A program made the position numbers and the translations under genes. Positions 1 through 9,152 of a stretch of DNA of 64,000 nt are shown here, piece after piece (position 1 is the first letter of the stretch; each line of letters begins with the position of its first letter). The stretch covers positions 34,649 through 98,648 of the forward strand of contig JBLXEY010000010.1 in assembly GCA_048262655.1 (NCBI GenBank). Direction: 5' to 3'. The notes under the pieces were generated by a model. It saw only the letters and a list, made by a program, of their open reading frames with translations. It was not told the origin of the DNA and did no database searches. Source of the stretch: JABMNT01 sp048262655 (GTDB lineage: Bacteria; Pseudomonadota; Alphaproteobacteria; Rhodospirillales; Casp-alpha2).

Positions 1-456
1 CCAGAAAAGCTATTGCATGACGTAGCTGACATGCGCATACGTTTAGCCAAAGAAAAGCCGGCTGATGGTCTTTGGTCCCTGAAACAAATGCGTGGCGGCA
101 TGATCGATATTGAGTTCATTACCCAATACTTGCTGCTAAAACATGCCCGCTCACATCCGGAAATCCTTGCACAGAACACAGTTCAGGCGTTGCGAAATCT
201 ATGCGATGCAGAATTACTGGACCCTGTTGACGGCAACACCCTGATTACAACATTGCAGCTTTGGCAAGGTCTACAAGGTATGCTCAGCCTTACCGTCGAA
301 GAAGAAATGACCAAAACCCGTGAAGCCGAGATGTCTGCCGCCTTGAAAGCCGATCTGGTAGCCATCGCCAGCGAGCCGGATTTTGAACGACTGGAAGCGC
401 GGGTTCTTGAAGATGCAGGCCGTGTTTACGAATTATATAAACAAATTATCGGTTAG
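1..456 (+). CDS. glnE: Glutamine synthetase adenylyltransferase/deadenylylase, 3' end only
   Basis: The reading frame is open from base 1 and ends in TAG at 454-456, so the last 151 residues are present and the 5' part lies outside the window. The stretch around MRGGMIDIEFITQYLLL is the typical helix after the C-terminal adenylyltransferase nucleotidyltransferase domain of GlnE, and the rest is the helical C-terminal bundle. GlnE adds and removes AMP on glutamine synthetase in response to PII. The sense of the fragment is intact, with no frameshift. A TTG at 13 could be mistaken for a start, but the protein clearly continues upstream. Identification is by recognised family sequence. Confidence 0.9.
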   Translation, partial: PEKLLHDVADMRIRLAKEKPADGLWSLKQMRGGMIDIEFITQYLLLKHARSHPEILAQNTVQALRNLCDAELLDPVDGNTLITTLQLWQGLQGMLSLTVEEEMTKTREAEMSAALKADLVAIASEPDFERLEARVLEDAGRVYELYKQIIG

Positions 457-734
457 TTCGTGTCTCATTGGTTGACCGCACAACGGCCGATGGCCCAGTC
501 TCTCAGTTTGGCACCGTTAGCTAAAAAAAATATTTAGTGGGCGAACGCTGGCTGTTCCGCTTTATAATTTGTCCCAATGGGGCTTCACTGCTATCGACAA
601 CAAACATTGAGTTTAGGTGACCGCCTCCTTAACAGAGGTATGACCGGTTGAGGTCACAGCTCTAAAAGGATATTCAAGAGTACCTTATTTGTGATTTCGT
701 TGACTCAGATTACTTAATACAGAAAGCCTAGTAA

Positions 735-3005
735 ATGAGTGATGCAGAAAACCAACCTCCGAAGGCATCGCTCTCAACGGGTACCCGCAGATCGATAGGC
801 CAACACTCAGAAGCTGACAATCATTCGCTGTCTCTTGCAATGGAGCATCACAACGCGGGCCGCTTGGCAGAAGCAGAAACTCGCTATCGCGAAATTTTAC
901 TGTCCAACCCAAACCACCCTGACGCGCTACATTTACTTGGCACCGTCGCCCTGCAACGAGGCAATTATCAAGAGGCTGCTGATCTCATCGCACAAGCGAT
1001 CGCGATAAACCCGAATAATGCAGCGTTCTATTCAAACCGTGGCATTGCCCTTAAAGAGCTTAAACAACTCGAACAGGCCGTTGCCAGTTACGACGAGGCC
1101 ATTAGACTTAATCCAAGTTACGCGGCGGCGCATGCCAACCGTGGCCTAGCCTTAAATGAAATCAAACAACGCAACGAAGCTCTTACCTGTGATCAAGCTT
1201 TGAACCTTGCGATGGAGCATCATAGCATGGGTCGCTTGGCTGAGGCCGAGGTTTTGTACCAACAGATTTTGCAAGCAGATCCAAACCAACCAGATGCCTT
1301 GCATTTGCTTGGTGCTGTTGCCGCTCAAACGGGTAAATTTCAAGCGGCAGTGGATTTTATTGCTCAAGCAATTGCGATAAACCCGAACAATGCTGCGTAT
1401 TACTCCAACCGCGGCAATGCCCTCCAGGAACTCAAGCAATTGGATGCGGCCATTGCCAGCTACGATATGGCCATAGACCTCAATCCAGACTATGCGGAAG
1501 CTTTCTCCAACCGAGGTAATGCCTTGAAAGCTCTCAACCGACATGAGGAAGCGCTCGCCAGCTATGATACAGCAATCCAACTATATCCAGACTACGCGGA
1601 TGCCCATTACAATCGGGGCTACACGCTAAAAAAACTCGGGAAACTAGATGAGGCAATAGCCAGCTACGATACCGCCATCCGTATTAACCCGAACCATGCG
1701 GCGGCCCACACCAATAAAGGCAATGCCTTGCAAGAAACACGACGACTCGGAGAGGCAATTGCCAGTTATGATGCAGCGATACAGATCGATCCGCACCACG
1801 CCGAAGCCTTCTCAAACCGCGGAGACGCATTAAAAGGACTTGGACAACTAGATGAGGCGATAGTCAATTACGACACCGCAATCCGCATCAAACCAGATTT
1901 TGCTGAAGCCTACTCGAACCTTGGCAATGCGCAAAAAGAACTTGGACAACTGGACGCAGCGATTGTCAGCTACGACACGGCAATCAAAATCAACCCCAAC
2001 TACGCTGAGGCCTACTGGCATAAATCTTTGATCCTCCTTCTGTGCGGTGATTTTGAAAATGGTTGGAAGCTTTATGAATGGCGCTGGAAAAACGAAATTT
2101 TATTTGGACGTCAGGCACTGTTTAAACAGCCTTATTTGAATGGCAGTGATCTCAAAAACGAACTGAGGGGTGCTACATCCCGGCTGAGTAATAAAAAGTT
2201 ACTGGTCTGGATGGAACAAGGGATTGGTGATGAGATTATGTTTGCAAGCTTGCTTCCTGATCTGGAAAATAGTCTGGAGTCCTTTGTGGTCGAATGCGAA
2301 GAGCGCCTCTTGCCTCTTTTGCAAAGGTCGTTTCCAAAAATTAGTTTTGCACCTCGCACCGAGCCTCCAGCGCCCCAACTTTTTAAGGACACGGTTCACT
2401 ATCAAACCTCGATTGGCGAATTTGGGCAATGCCTCCGCTCTGAAATCAAATATTTCCCTATGCAAAGAGGCTATCTTAAGGCGGATTCAAACAAATTCGA
2501 CCAAATTTTTAGTGACTATAATCGTCGATGGCCCGGCAAGTTGCGAGTTGGCATATCATGGCACACCAGCAATGCCAAAAGAGGTTCTCAACGTAGCTTG
2601 CCGCTTCACAAATGGCAGCCAATTATTGGCAATACAGATTGCACTTTCATCAGCCTTCAATACGGCGATGTTGATAATGATTTGTTGGCTTTAAAAGAAC
2701 ATTCTGGCATCAGTGTTTTTAATGATCGCAGCGTTGACCCGATTATTGATATGGATACATTTGCCGCTCAGATTGCCGCCCTTGATCTTGTGATTTCAAT
2801 AGATAATAGCACAGCGCACTTAGCCGGGGCTCTTGGTGTACCCACCTGGATGTTTGTACCCTACATACCAGATTGGCGATGGTTCTTGGATGGGGACGAC
2901 AGTCCTTGGTATGGATCGCTCAAAATGTACAGGCAGGGCGAAGATCAAGATTGGGGGCCTGTTATTGATCGCATCTCGCAGGACTTGGAGGGTCTTAGAC
3001 AATAA
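735..3005 (+). CDS. TPR-repeat protein with C-terminal glycosyltransferase-like domain
   Basis: This 756-residue protein has tandem tetratricopeptide repeats over about residues 30-430 (recurring A-x-SYD-x-AI-x-x-NP pattern). A C-terminal domain of about 310 residues resembles the glycosyltransferase-9/41 fold found behind TPRs in O-GlcNAc-transferase-like bacterial proteins: LLVWMEQGIGDEIMF, GISWHTSNAKRG, and SIDNSTAHLAGALGVPTW, the last a probable nucleotide-sugar-binding stretch. There is no signal peptide, so it is probably cytoplasmic. A paralogue with the same C-terminal plan lies at 29235-31091. The N-terminal repeat block is duplicated (see findings). Substrate unknown; protein or glycan modification is inferred. 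It has a 278-base upstream gap after glnE and no obvious operon partner. Confidence 0.8.
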   Translation: MSDAENQPPKASLSTGTRRSIGQHSEADNHSLSLAMEHHNAGRLAEAETRYREILLSNPNHPDALHLLGTVALQRGNYQEAADLIAQAIAINPNNAAFYSNRGIALKELKQLEQAVASYDEAIRLNPSYAAAHANRGLALNEIKQRNEALTCDQALNLAMEHHSMGRLAEAEVLYQQILQADPNQPDALHLLGAVAAQTGKFQAAVDFIAQAIAINPNNAAYYSNRGNALQELKQLDAAIASYDMAIDLNPDYAEAFSNRGNALKALNRHEEALASYDTAIQLYPDYADAHYNRGYTLKKLGKLDEAIASYDTAIRINPNHAAAHTNKGNALQETRRLGEAIASYDAAIQIDPHHAEAFSNRGDALKGLGQLDEAIVNYDTAIRIKPDFAEAYSNLGNAQKELGQLDAAIVSYDTAIKINPNYAEAYWHKSLILLLCGDFENGWKLYEWRWKNEILFGRQALFKQPYLNGSDLKNELRGATSRLSNKKLLVWMEQGIGDEIMFASLLPDLENSLESFVVECEERLLPLLQRSFPKISFAPRTEPPAPQLFKDTVHYQTSIGEFGQCLRSEIKYFPMQRGYLKADSNKFDQIFSDYNRRWPGKLRVGISWHTSNAKRGSQRSLPLHKWQPIIGNTDCTFISLQYGDVDNDLLALKEHSGISVFNDRSVDPIIDMDTFAAQIAALDLVISIDNSTAHLAGALGVPTWMFVPYIPDWRWFLDGDDSPWYGSLKMYRQGEDQDWGPVIDRISQDLEGLRQ

Positions 3006-3202
3006 TTTCCGAATATTGTCCGCAATCTGCATTCTATGTGCGAGGAAACCCCTACATTCTAAACACCATGCCACACCGGGCTTGCGCACATATTAATCGA
3101 CAAAGCACCAGAATTGTGGTTATTCCGATCCATTTCAGATAACTTCCGAAATCAGATCAACCAATACATCCTCTGCATAACCTGAACAGGAAAACCGAGA
3201 AA

Positions 3203-3667
3203 ATGACACTTGAAATTGGCACAACAGCACCGGCATTTGAGCTTCCAACCGACGGTGGCGCGACGCTGTCACTCGCATCTCTCAAGGGCAAAAAAGTCGT
3301 CTTATATTTCTACCCAAAAGACATGACACCTGGCTGCACAACAGAGTCGGAAGGTTTCCGCGATCTGATCAACGACTTTGAGAAAGCGGGTTGTGTGATC
3401 GTTGGCGCATCGAAAGACAGTGTCGCACGCCATGATAAGTTTGTCGCCAAGCATGATCTTCCTTTCCGTCTGGTGTCCGACGAAGAAGGCAGTTTGTGCG
3501 AAGACTATGGTGTTTGGCAAACAAAGAAGCTTTATGGGCGTGAATTCTTGGGCATCGTGAGAACAACCTTTTTGATCGACGAGCAAGGCAAGATTGCCAA
3601 CGTGTGGAACAAAGTACGGGTAAAAGGCCATGTCGAAGCAGTTTTGGAATTTGTTCAATCATCCTGA
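3203..3667 (+). CDS. bcp: Thioredoxin-dependent peroxiredoxin, Bcp/PrxQ family
   Basis: A 154-residue protein of normal length for Bcp, reducing hydroperoxides at the expense of thioredoxin in the cytoplasm. The peroxidatic cysteine is Cys45 in YPKDMTPGCTTESEGF. In E. coli Bcp the resolving cysteine sits five residues later; here that position is Glu50, so this enzyme must be 1-Cys-like or use another cysteine (near residues 64 or 98). It is followed after 6 bases by the DUF455 gene, suggesting one transcript. The start ATG at 3203 follows a purine-rich stretch (AACAGGAAAACCGAGAAA). Confidence 0.92.
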   Translation: MTLEIGTTAPAFELPTDGGATLSLASLKGKKVVLYFYPKDMTPGCTTESEGFRDLINDFEKAGCVIVGASKDSVARHDKFVAKHDLPFRLVSDEEGSLCEDYGVWQTKKLYGREFLGIVRTTFLIDEQGKIANVWNKVRVKGHVEAVLEFVQSS

Positions 3668-3673
3668 GTCATC

Positions 3674-4516
3674 ATGACAACGAACCCATCCTTACCCGCT
3701 ACGCTTTGTCACGCGGCGACCCAAGTCCTCAAGGAACCTTCGCCCGCGGTTAAGGTTGAACTGACGCGCCGGTTCTCGACAGCCTGGAACGATGGCATGA
3801 TTTCGGCGATCGGCGATCAAAAGCCGCCAGATCGCCCCGCGCGCCCTGAGAAACCGGAACTGAAACACCCGAATGACATGCCGCGCCGCGGCAAAGGCGG
3901 TGTTGCTGGAAAGCGCGCGTTTATTCATGCTATCGCACATATTGAACTCAACGCCATTGATCTGGCGTGGGATATTGTGTGCCGTTTTACCCATCTGGAG
4001 ATGCCCCGCGCCTTCTATGATGATTGGGTCAGTGTCGCACGAGACGAGGCAGAGCATTTTGACTTGTTGTCAATGCGCTTGGCGGCGCTTGAGTCGCATT
4101 ATGGGGCGATGGCAGCGCACGACGGTCTCTGGGAAGCGGCAACAACGACCAAAGACGACCTGCTGGAGCGTTTGGCAATTGTCCCCATGATTCTGGAAGC
4201 AAGGGGTCTTGATACGACGCCAGTGGCCGTGCAGCGCCTTAAGCAGGCACGTGACTTTGAAACAGCGACACTCCTGCAAAAAATTGGCGATGAAGAATTA
4301 CCCCACGTCGCAGCGGGTGTCCGATGGTTCGAGTATCTTTGCAAACAGCGCTCGCTTGATCCGATACCAACGTTCAGGGCCATAGCGGCCAACCGTTACG
4401 CCGGGAGGATCAAGCCCCCTTTTAACATCGTTGCGCGCGAGCAAGCGGGAATGGTTGAAGCCTACTATCAGCCTGAAGGCGCATTGCCGGGTGAAAATTC
4501 TCTCATTCGGCCCTAA
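3674..4516 (+). CDS. DUF455 family ferritin-like protein
   Basis: A 280-residue protein of the DUF455 family, a ferritin-like four-helix-bundle group with carboxylate/His residues that probably bind metal. Typical stretches are FIHAIAHIELNAIDLAWD, DEAEHFDLLSMRL, MILEARGLDTTP and IGDEELPHVAAGVRWFE, in which the E/H positions of a di-metal site recur. Its function has not been established for the family as far as I know. It starts 6 bases after bcp, so co-expression with a peroxide-detoxifying enzyme is likely. That fits, but does not prove, a role in metal or oxidative-stress handling. No signal peptide. Confidence 0.85.
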   Translation: MTTNPSLPATLCHAATQVLKEPSPAVKVELTRRFSTAWNDGMISAIGDQKPPDRPARPEKPELKHPNDMPRRGKGGVAGKRAFIHAIAHIELNAIDLAWDIVCRFTHLEMPRAFYDDWVSVARDEAEHFDLLSMRLAALESHYGAMAAHDGLWEAATTTKDDLLERLAIVPMILEARGLDTTPVAVQRLKQARDFETATLLQKIGDEELPHVAAGVRWFEYLCKQRSLDPIPTFRAIAANRYAGRIKPPFNIVAREQAGMVEAYYQPEGALPGENSLIRP

Positions 4517-4596
4517 GCTATGGATACATGACAAGGAAACGGTGTATCTTGGCAAAATCATTTGTGCCCGATTTGACCTAGAAAGAGAGAAACCTC

Positions 4597-5181
4597 ATGA
4601 CAGCACCGGCCGACGAGACGGATAAAGAACAAGAAGAGAGTACGGAACCTCTAGAAGACGCGGCGCTCGAGGACGAGGCGCTCGAAGAGGACGGTGATAC
4701 AGGTGAAGAGGAAGAAGAGGAAGGGAAGAAAAAAGATCCCAAAAAACTGATCAAGTTGATCGCCGTTGGGGTTGTTGCTTTCTTGTTAATCGGGGGTACG
4801 ACCGCCTATTTCATGGGCTGGGTTCACGCGATTCTTGGCATCGAGCAAGCGAAAAAGGTGGCTTTACTTCAATTGGGAAAGCCCGTCAATTTTGAACTTC
4901 CTCAAATTAAGGCAGACTTGAAAACCGGCGAATGCAGAGCGCCTTTTTTGCGTGCCCGTTTCAATGTTCAATTGTCCAGCGAAGACGTCAAACGTCTTGA
5001 AGAAAGCCAGGATAAATTAATGGAGCAAGTGATTCTGCATTTACGCGATCAGGAACGCCAGGATTTGGTTGGTAAGTCAGGGGCGGACAAATTGCGTTTT
5101 GATCTGGTCAATATCGTTAATAATGTGATTGCCCCATCTCGAATCCATGGCATCACCTACAAAGAATTTGTCCTGCAATAA
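4597..5181 (+). CDS. FliL-like single-pass membrane protein
   Basis: A 194-residue protein with a very acidic cytoplasmic head (residues 1-45, Glu/Asp runs), a basic KKKDPKKLIK stop-transfer flank, one membrane helix at about 53-73 (IAVGVVAFLLIGGTTAYFMG), and a periplasmic domain of about 115 residues. The topology and the C-terminal pattern (RFNVQLSSEDVKRLEE, LRFDLVNIVNNVI) match FliL, the stator-associated protein of the flagellar motor. No other flagellar gene is present in the window, so this may be the flagellar FliL away from its operon or a FliL-like paralogue. It is followed 22 bases later by an SDR gene. Confidence 0.65.
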   Translation: MTAPADETDKEQEESTEPLEDAALEDEALEEDGDTGEEEEEEGKKKDPKKLIKLIAVGVVAFLLIGGTTAYFMGWVHAILGIEQAKKVALLQLGKPVNFELPQIKADLKTGECRAPFLRARFNVQLSSEDVKRLEESQDKLMEQVILHLRDQERQDLVGKSGADKLRFDLVNIVNNVIAPSRIHGITYKEFVLQ

Positions 5182-5203
5182 GCGTTTCATTGGGAGATAG
5201 CAG

Positions 5204-5953
5204 ATGCTTTTAAAAGGGAAAACCGCCGTGATTACGGGTGCGGGCGCACCACGAGGGATTGGCCGGGCAGCAGCCCGACTGTTTGCGTTACAAGGAGCCG
5301 AAGTCGCGCTGGTTGATTTCGATAAGGAAGCGCTTGCTGACGCATCCAGAGAGTTTTCGTCGCCGCACAGAATTTACGAATGTGACGTTTCTAACCGATC
5401 TGAAGTTCACGACACAATTGCTCAAATCGCCGTCGAATTTGGCAAGGTGGATATCCTAATCAATAATGCCGGCGTCGTCTCGCCCTCCCTTATTGATGAA
5501 ATCGATGAAGCTGAATTCGACCATGTAATGGATACCAACGTAAAAGGGAACTTTATGGTCGCTCAAGCTATCGTTCCCCACTTAAGGGCACAAAAAGGCG
5601 GCTCTATTGTGTGCATATCTTCGATAGCAGGACAAATTGGTGGCGGGGTTTTTGGTCGCAGCCACTATGCCACATCGAAAGCGGGTATTATGGGAATGGC
5701 GAGGGCCTTTGCCCGCGAGTTGGCACCAGAAGGCATTCGGGTAAACGCCATTGCGCCGGGAACCATCGACAACGACTTTACCAAGGGCGGCATGACCGAT
5801 GAAATCAAGGCACGGATCGCTTCAAATGTTCCCATGGGGCGATTGGGCACCCCGGAAGAACTGGCAAATGCATGTCTGTTTTTAGCCTCTGATATGTCAA
5901 GTTACATAACAGGTGCGACGCTGGACGTGAACGGCGGCCTGTTTATTCATTAA
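5204..5953 (+). CDS. Short-chain dehydrogenase/reductase (FabG-like)
   Basis: A 249-residue classical SDR: NAD(P)-binding TGAGAPRGIGRAAA near the N-terminus, Asp in ALVDFDKEA (suggesting NAD preference), NNAG at about 87-90, active-site Ser in ISSIAG, and Tyr/Lys in SHYATSKAG. The C-terminal DVNGGLFIH ending is typical of 3-oxoacyl-ACP reductase-like members. Substrate cannot be told from sequence. The last 11 bases overlap the 3' end of the convergent gene at 5943-6872, so the two transcripts must be complementary at their ends. Confidence 0.88.
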   Translation: MLLKGKTAVITGAGAPRGIGRAAARLFALQGAEVALVDFDKEALADASREFSSPHRIYECDVSNRSEVHDTIAQIAVEFGKVDILINNAGVVSPSLIDEIDEAEFDHVMDTNVKGNFMVAQAIVPHLRAQKGGSIVCISSIAGQIGGGVFGRSHYATSKAGIMGMARAFARELAPEGIRVNAIAPGTIDNDFTKGGMTDEIKARIASNVPMGRLGTPEELANACLFLASDMSSYITGATLDVNGGLFIH

Positions 5954-6872
5954 ACCCGGTTGAGGCATTAATCAGGTGTGCAACACGGTCTGCAAAATGC
6001 TCTTGTATACGTTGCCACCACACGACACAGTTGTGTCGCTGGAGCTCTGCAGCTTCGATGACTGACGGGTTTACGTCTCCCTGAAACTGCGACAGATAGG
6101 CGGGAAGCTCAGACCAGTCCTTCAAAATCACAAACGGAGGACGCCCCAAGGCGCTGAGACCATCTGGAGCATGCATCCAAGGACTATCAAGCGTTATAGG
6201 TATTGCGCCTAACTCCAGCGCATCATAAAGCCGGATTGTTTCAGGAGAACGCCCACGGGGGATCAATGCGAAGCGTGCATTACCCATATGTGCAGCATAG
6301 GCCGCTGGTCCAAGCCCGAGGCCAAAGCCTGCTGTCGTCGCCATCAAGGCCACGACGCCGTTCTCTTCAACAATTCTCAGCAACTGCTGACGGTCATCGA
6401 TCTGATCGGCATCTTGCCCAACAAACCCTGAAAAGAACGCCGGCAAGGTGCGTTCAGAAAAGGTCAGCTGGTCGATGGATCGCACCGGTCCTATCGCTCG
6501 CGCCCATCCGTTTGGCACCCAAGTTATGCGGCCTGGCTTGTGTGCGAGCTGATGCTCAAAATAATAGTTGCGGATGACGTAATCTGCGTTTCCATAGGAA
6601 GCACATCCGGCATCCCCTTTTTCATCCCCAACCTGAAAAAAGCCGATATTCTGCAAGCCACGCTGGCGGGCCGCATCAAAATATGCGGTCGGGTCCCCAA
6701 AGCTTACAACCAGCGTATTATCAAGAAGCGGTAATCCATCCCCCTCCTCAATCGCCATCCAGCGCTGTCGTCGATTAACTTTTGACAGCAAAACATGCCG
6801 CAGAAACGACGTTTCAAGAACGGCTTCCAGCACCTTGCGTCGCCAAACTATATTGAGTGGAAGTTCAGACAT
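5943..6872 (-). CDS. Exostosin-like (GT47-type) glycosyltransferase
   Basis: A 309-residue protein. Its recognisable part is FALIPRGRSPETIRLYDALE followed by LGAIPITLDSPW, the signature of the exostosin/GT47 fold (C/L-PRG-x(4)-RLYEAL-x-LG-IPV). This binds a nucleotide sugar and transfers it to a glycan. No signal peptide or clear membrane helix is visible, so it may act at the cytoplasmic face. It is convergent and 11 bases overlapping with the SDR gene and lies upstream of, and divergent from, prfB. There are no other polysaccharide genes beside it, and its acceptor is unknown. Confidence 0.65.
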   Translation of the reverse strand: MSELPLNIVWRRKVLEAVLETSFLRHVLLSKVNRRQRWMAIEEGDGLPLLDNTLVVSFGDPTAYFDAARQRGLQNIGFFQVGDEKGDAGCASYGNADYVIRNYYFEHQLAHKPGRITWVPNGWARAIGPVRSIDQLTFSERTLPAFFSGFVGQDADQIDDRQQLLRIVEENGVVALMATTAGFGLGLGPAAYAAHMGNARFALIPRGRSPETIRLYDALELGAIPITLDSPWMHAPDGLSALGRPPFVILKDWSELPAYLSQFQGDVNPSVIEAAELQRHNCVVWWQRIQEHFADRVAHLINASTGFNE

Positions 6873-6995
6873 GGTACAATCTAGCAGGATTTCATGGCAA
6901 CCAGAAAGCCCTCAATTGGGTATCCTTGCTCCGGCCTGTCGACCCGGTTAAAAGAAGGCAATCTTATTTGTGATTGAGCTTACCAAGGAAATCAA

Positions 6996-8109
6996 ATGCG
7001 CGCTGAAATTGAAAATATGTCTTCAGAAATCAAGCAGTCAATTGAACTGCTGAGGAGGCACCTTTGACTACGACCGAGCCAAACTCAAACTTGAAGAATT
7101 AAACGCGCTCGCTGAAGACCCGGAACTCTGGAACGACGCGGATAAAGCCCAAGCTGTAATGCGCGATCGCAATCGGCTCGAAAGCGGTATCAAAGATATC
7201 GATGATATGGTCCAAGAATTGGAAGATAACATCGAACTTATTGAGATGGGAGAACTGGAAGATGACCAAGACACCATCGATGAAGCGGAAGCCGCGATTA
7301 CGGAATTAAAAACCCGCACAGCTAAAGCCGAAATTCAAACGTTACTTTCCGGCGAAGCAGATGCCAATGATTGTTATCTTGAAATCAACGCCGGAGCAGG
7401 CGGCACCGAAGCGCAGGATTGGGCTGAAATGCTGTTGCGCATGTATACCCGCTGGGCTGATGCCCATGGCCATAAGGTAGAGTGGCTGGAAGAAAGTAGC
7501 GGTGAAGAAGCCGGTATCAAGTCAGCAACCATCAAGATCAGCGGCCACAATGCCTATGGCTGGATGAAGACCGAATCCGGCGTGCATCGGTTGGTTCGTA
7601 TCAGCCCCTATGATTCTTCAGCCCGTCGCCATACCAGTTTTGCCTCCGCGTGGATTTACCCGGTTGTTGACGATACGATTGATATTGTTGTCGAGGATAA
7701 AGACCTGCGTGTTGATACCTACCGCGCCTCTGGAGCTGGCGGACAGCATATCAATAAAACCGACAGCGCTATCCGATTGACGCACATTCCGACAGGAATC
7801 GTCGTTCAGTGTCAAAACGATCGGAGCCAGCACAAGAACCGTGCTGAAGCGATGAAGATGATGAAAGCGCGCCTCTATGAAGCTGAATTGCAACGGCGCG
7901 AGGCTGAGAGTCAGGCCGAACACGAAGCAAAAACCGATATCGGTTGGGGCCACCAAATCCGCTCTTACGTTCTGCAACCCTACCAAATGGTCAAGGACTT
8001 GAGAACTAACGAAGAAACTTCAAATACCGGTGCGGTGTTAGATGGCGACATAGATGCCTTTATGGAAGCCGCCCTTGCACAACGGGTCAAAGGCAGCGCC
8101 GAAGGGTAA
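6996..8109 (+). CDS. prfB: Peptide chain release factor 2, made by programmed +1 frameshift
   Basis: RF2 recognises UGA and UAA stop codons and releases the peptide. Reading starts at ATG 6996, runs 23 codons to an in-frame TGA at 7065-7067, and continues in the +1 frame from GAC at 7066 to the stop at 8109, giving 370 residues, the normal RF2 length. The catalytic GGQ is in RASGAGGQHINKTDS and the stop-recognition region lies before it. A start at ATG 7159 would lose about 54 residues of domain 1 and is not the real start. The UGA makes synthesis autoregulatory: scarce RF2 favours the shift. Confidence 0.95.
7053..7068 (+). promoter_or_regulatory. prfB programmed +1 frameshift site
   Basis: AGGAGG (7053-7058) acts as an internal Shine-Dalgarno sequence 3 bases before the slippery CTT-TGA-C (7062-7068). 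Ribosomes that pause at TGA slip one base on CUU and read GAC next. The spacing and heptamer are those of the classical RF2 autoregulatory site. Confidence 0.95.
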
Positions 8110-8129
8110 CCAGGGAAGCTAGCAAACCG

Positions 8130-8555
8130 TCACTCGCTCTGCTCGAAAAGAGCAAAAACCTCCGCACCCGTCATCTTGTTGGTTTCGTTAGAAAACGCGT
8201 AACTGTCCGGTTTTTCATCAATGAAAACCTCTGTGTGCATTTTCAGTTCGCTTTGATCTTCGAGGGCACCAACGGCCATCATGTATTGGTTAGTGGGGAT
8301 CAGATAGTAAAACAGATTTGATCCGCAGATTTTGCAAAAACCCCGTTCTGCCCAATCGGAAGATTTGTAGCGGCCAATGTTTTCTTCACCTACAAACTGT
8401 ATCTCCTCATCGCCGCCGGTCGCGAGAAACGGTCCTCCGGCCCAACGTCGACACATTTCGCAATGGCATGCGCCGTACTCTTCTATCTTTTTCGAAGCTG
8501 TGTATTTAACAGCACCACACAAACACCGACCTGACACCTGTCCTGTATCACTCAT
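8130..8555 (-). CDS. GFA/CENP-V family zinc-binding protein
   Basis: A 141-residue protein of the GFA family (named for glutathione-dependent formaldehyde-activating enzyme). It carries the full set of zinc-ligand cysteines: GRCLCGAVKY near residue 10, ACHCEMCRRW near 31, and FCKICGSNLFYY near 75. Most small members of this family have no proven activity, so a formaldehyde role should not be assumed. It is on the minus strand, 105 bases after the DUF1772 gene, and convergent with prfB (20-base gap). It may be the last gene of a VOC-DUF1772-GFA run. Confidence 0.85.
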   Translation of the reverse strand: MSDTGQVSGRCLCGAVKYTASKKIEEYGACHCEMCRRWAGGPFLATGGDEEIQFVGEENIGRYKSSDWAERGFCKICGSNLFYYLIPTNQYMMAVGALEDQSELKMHTEVFIDEKPDSYAFSNETNKMTGAEVFALFEQSE

Positions 8556-8660
8556 TTATTAATTACCTCTCCTGCAACAACAAAATACCGACGCGAAACG
8601 AATGCGGAAATATATCAGCCGATTGTGGCCTATCGACGCCCCAGTCAGAAAGCCCGCCCC

Positions 8661-9128
8661 TTATTGCGCTCTGAGTAAAATCACATAGATAAACAGGCAG
8701 CAAGATAAAGCTGAAGCGACCGTGCGCAAGTGATTCCAGCGTGTCCAGGTCCGCAGATATCGCTCCCAAACGACCGCAGCCTCGTCGCTGTTCACATCAA
8801 CGGCATCCAGCGCGTTGTTCAGTGGCACGTTAAAAGCCGCCGTCACGAGAAACATTCCAAAGATATAGGCATCACTTGCAATTATCATTTCCAACGACGC
8901 AGGCTGCCCCCACCTGATAATCCCGATAACCACCAACCCCACACTAACCAAGGTCGTTCCAAAAAACAGAATCATGAACGAAGAGCGCAATATAACACGA
9001 TTAATCGATTGCATGGCGGCGCCACCCGCCGCAGCCGGAAGTTTGGCAAGCGAAGTCATGATAAAAGTTGAAAAGGCAAAATAGATACCAGCCATCATGC
9101 CGCAGCCGACGACGGCGAACCATAACAT
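8661..9128 (-). CDS. DUF1772 (anthrone-oxygenase-like) membrane protein
   Basis: A 155-residue, four-helix membrane protein. The N-terminal WFAVVGCGMMAGIYFAFSTF is the hallmark of DUF1772, a family that includes fungal anthrone oxygenases. The arrangement RVILRSSFMILFFGT, FNVPLNNALD and RWNHLRTVASALS is typical. The only ATG in the open frame is at 9128; upstream codons to the preceding TAG contain no ATG, GTG or TTG. It lies 24 bases after the VOC gene on the same strand. Bacterial members have no agreed function. Confidence 0.8.
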   Translation of the reverse strand: MLWFAVVGCGMMAGIYFAFSTFIMTSLAKLPAAAGGAAMQSINRVILRSSFMILFFGTTLVSVGLVVIGIIRWGQPASLEMIIASDAYIFGMFLVTAAFNVPLNNALDAVDVNSDEAAVVWERYLRTWTRWNHLRTVASALSCCLFIYVILLRAQ

Positions 9129-9152
9129 AAGAGTGACAACCGTCTCGATGAC

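Noticed and set aside
6996..7067. prfB as a pseudogene with a premature stop
   Set aside because: The stop is the programmed frameshift TGA with its internal Shine-Dalgarno and slippery CTT codon.
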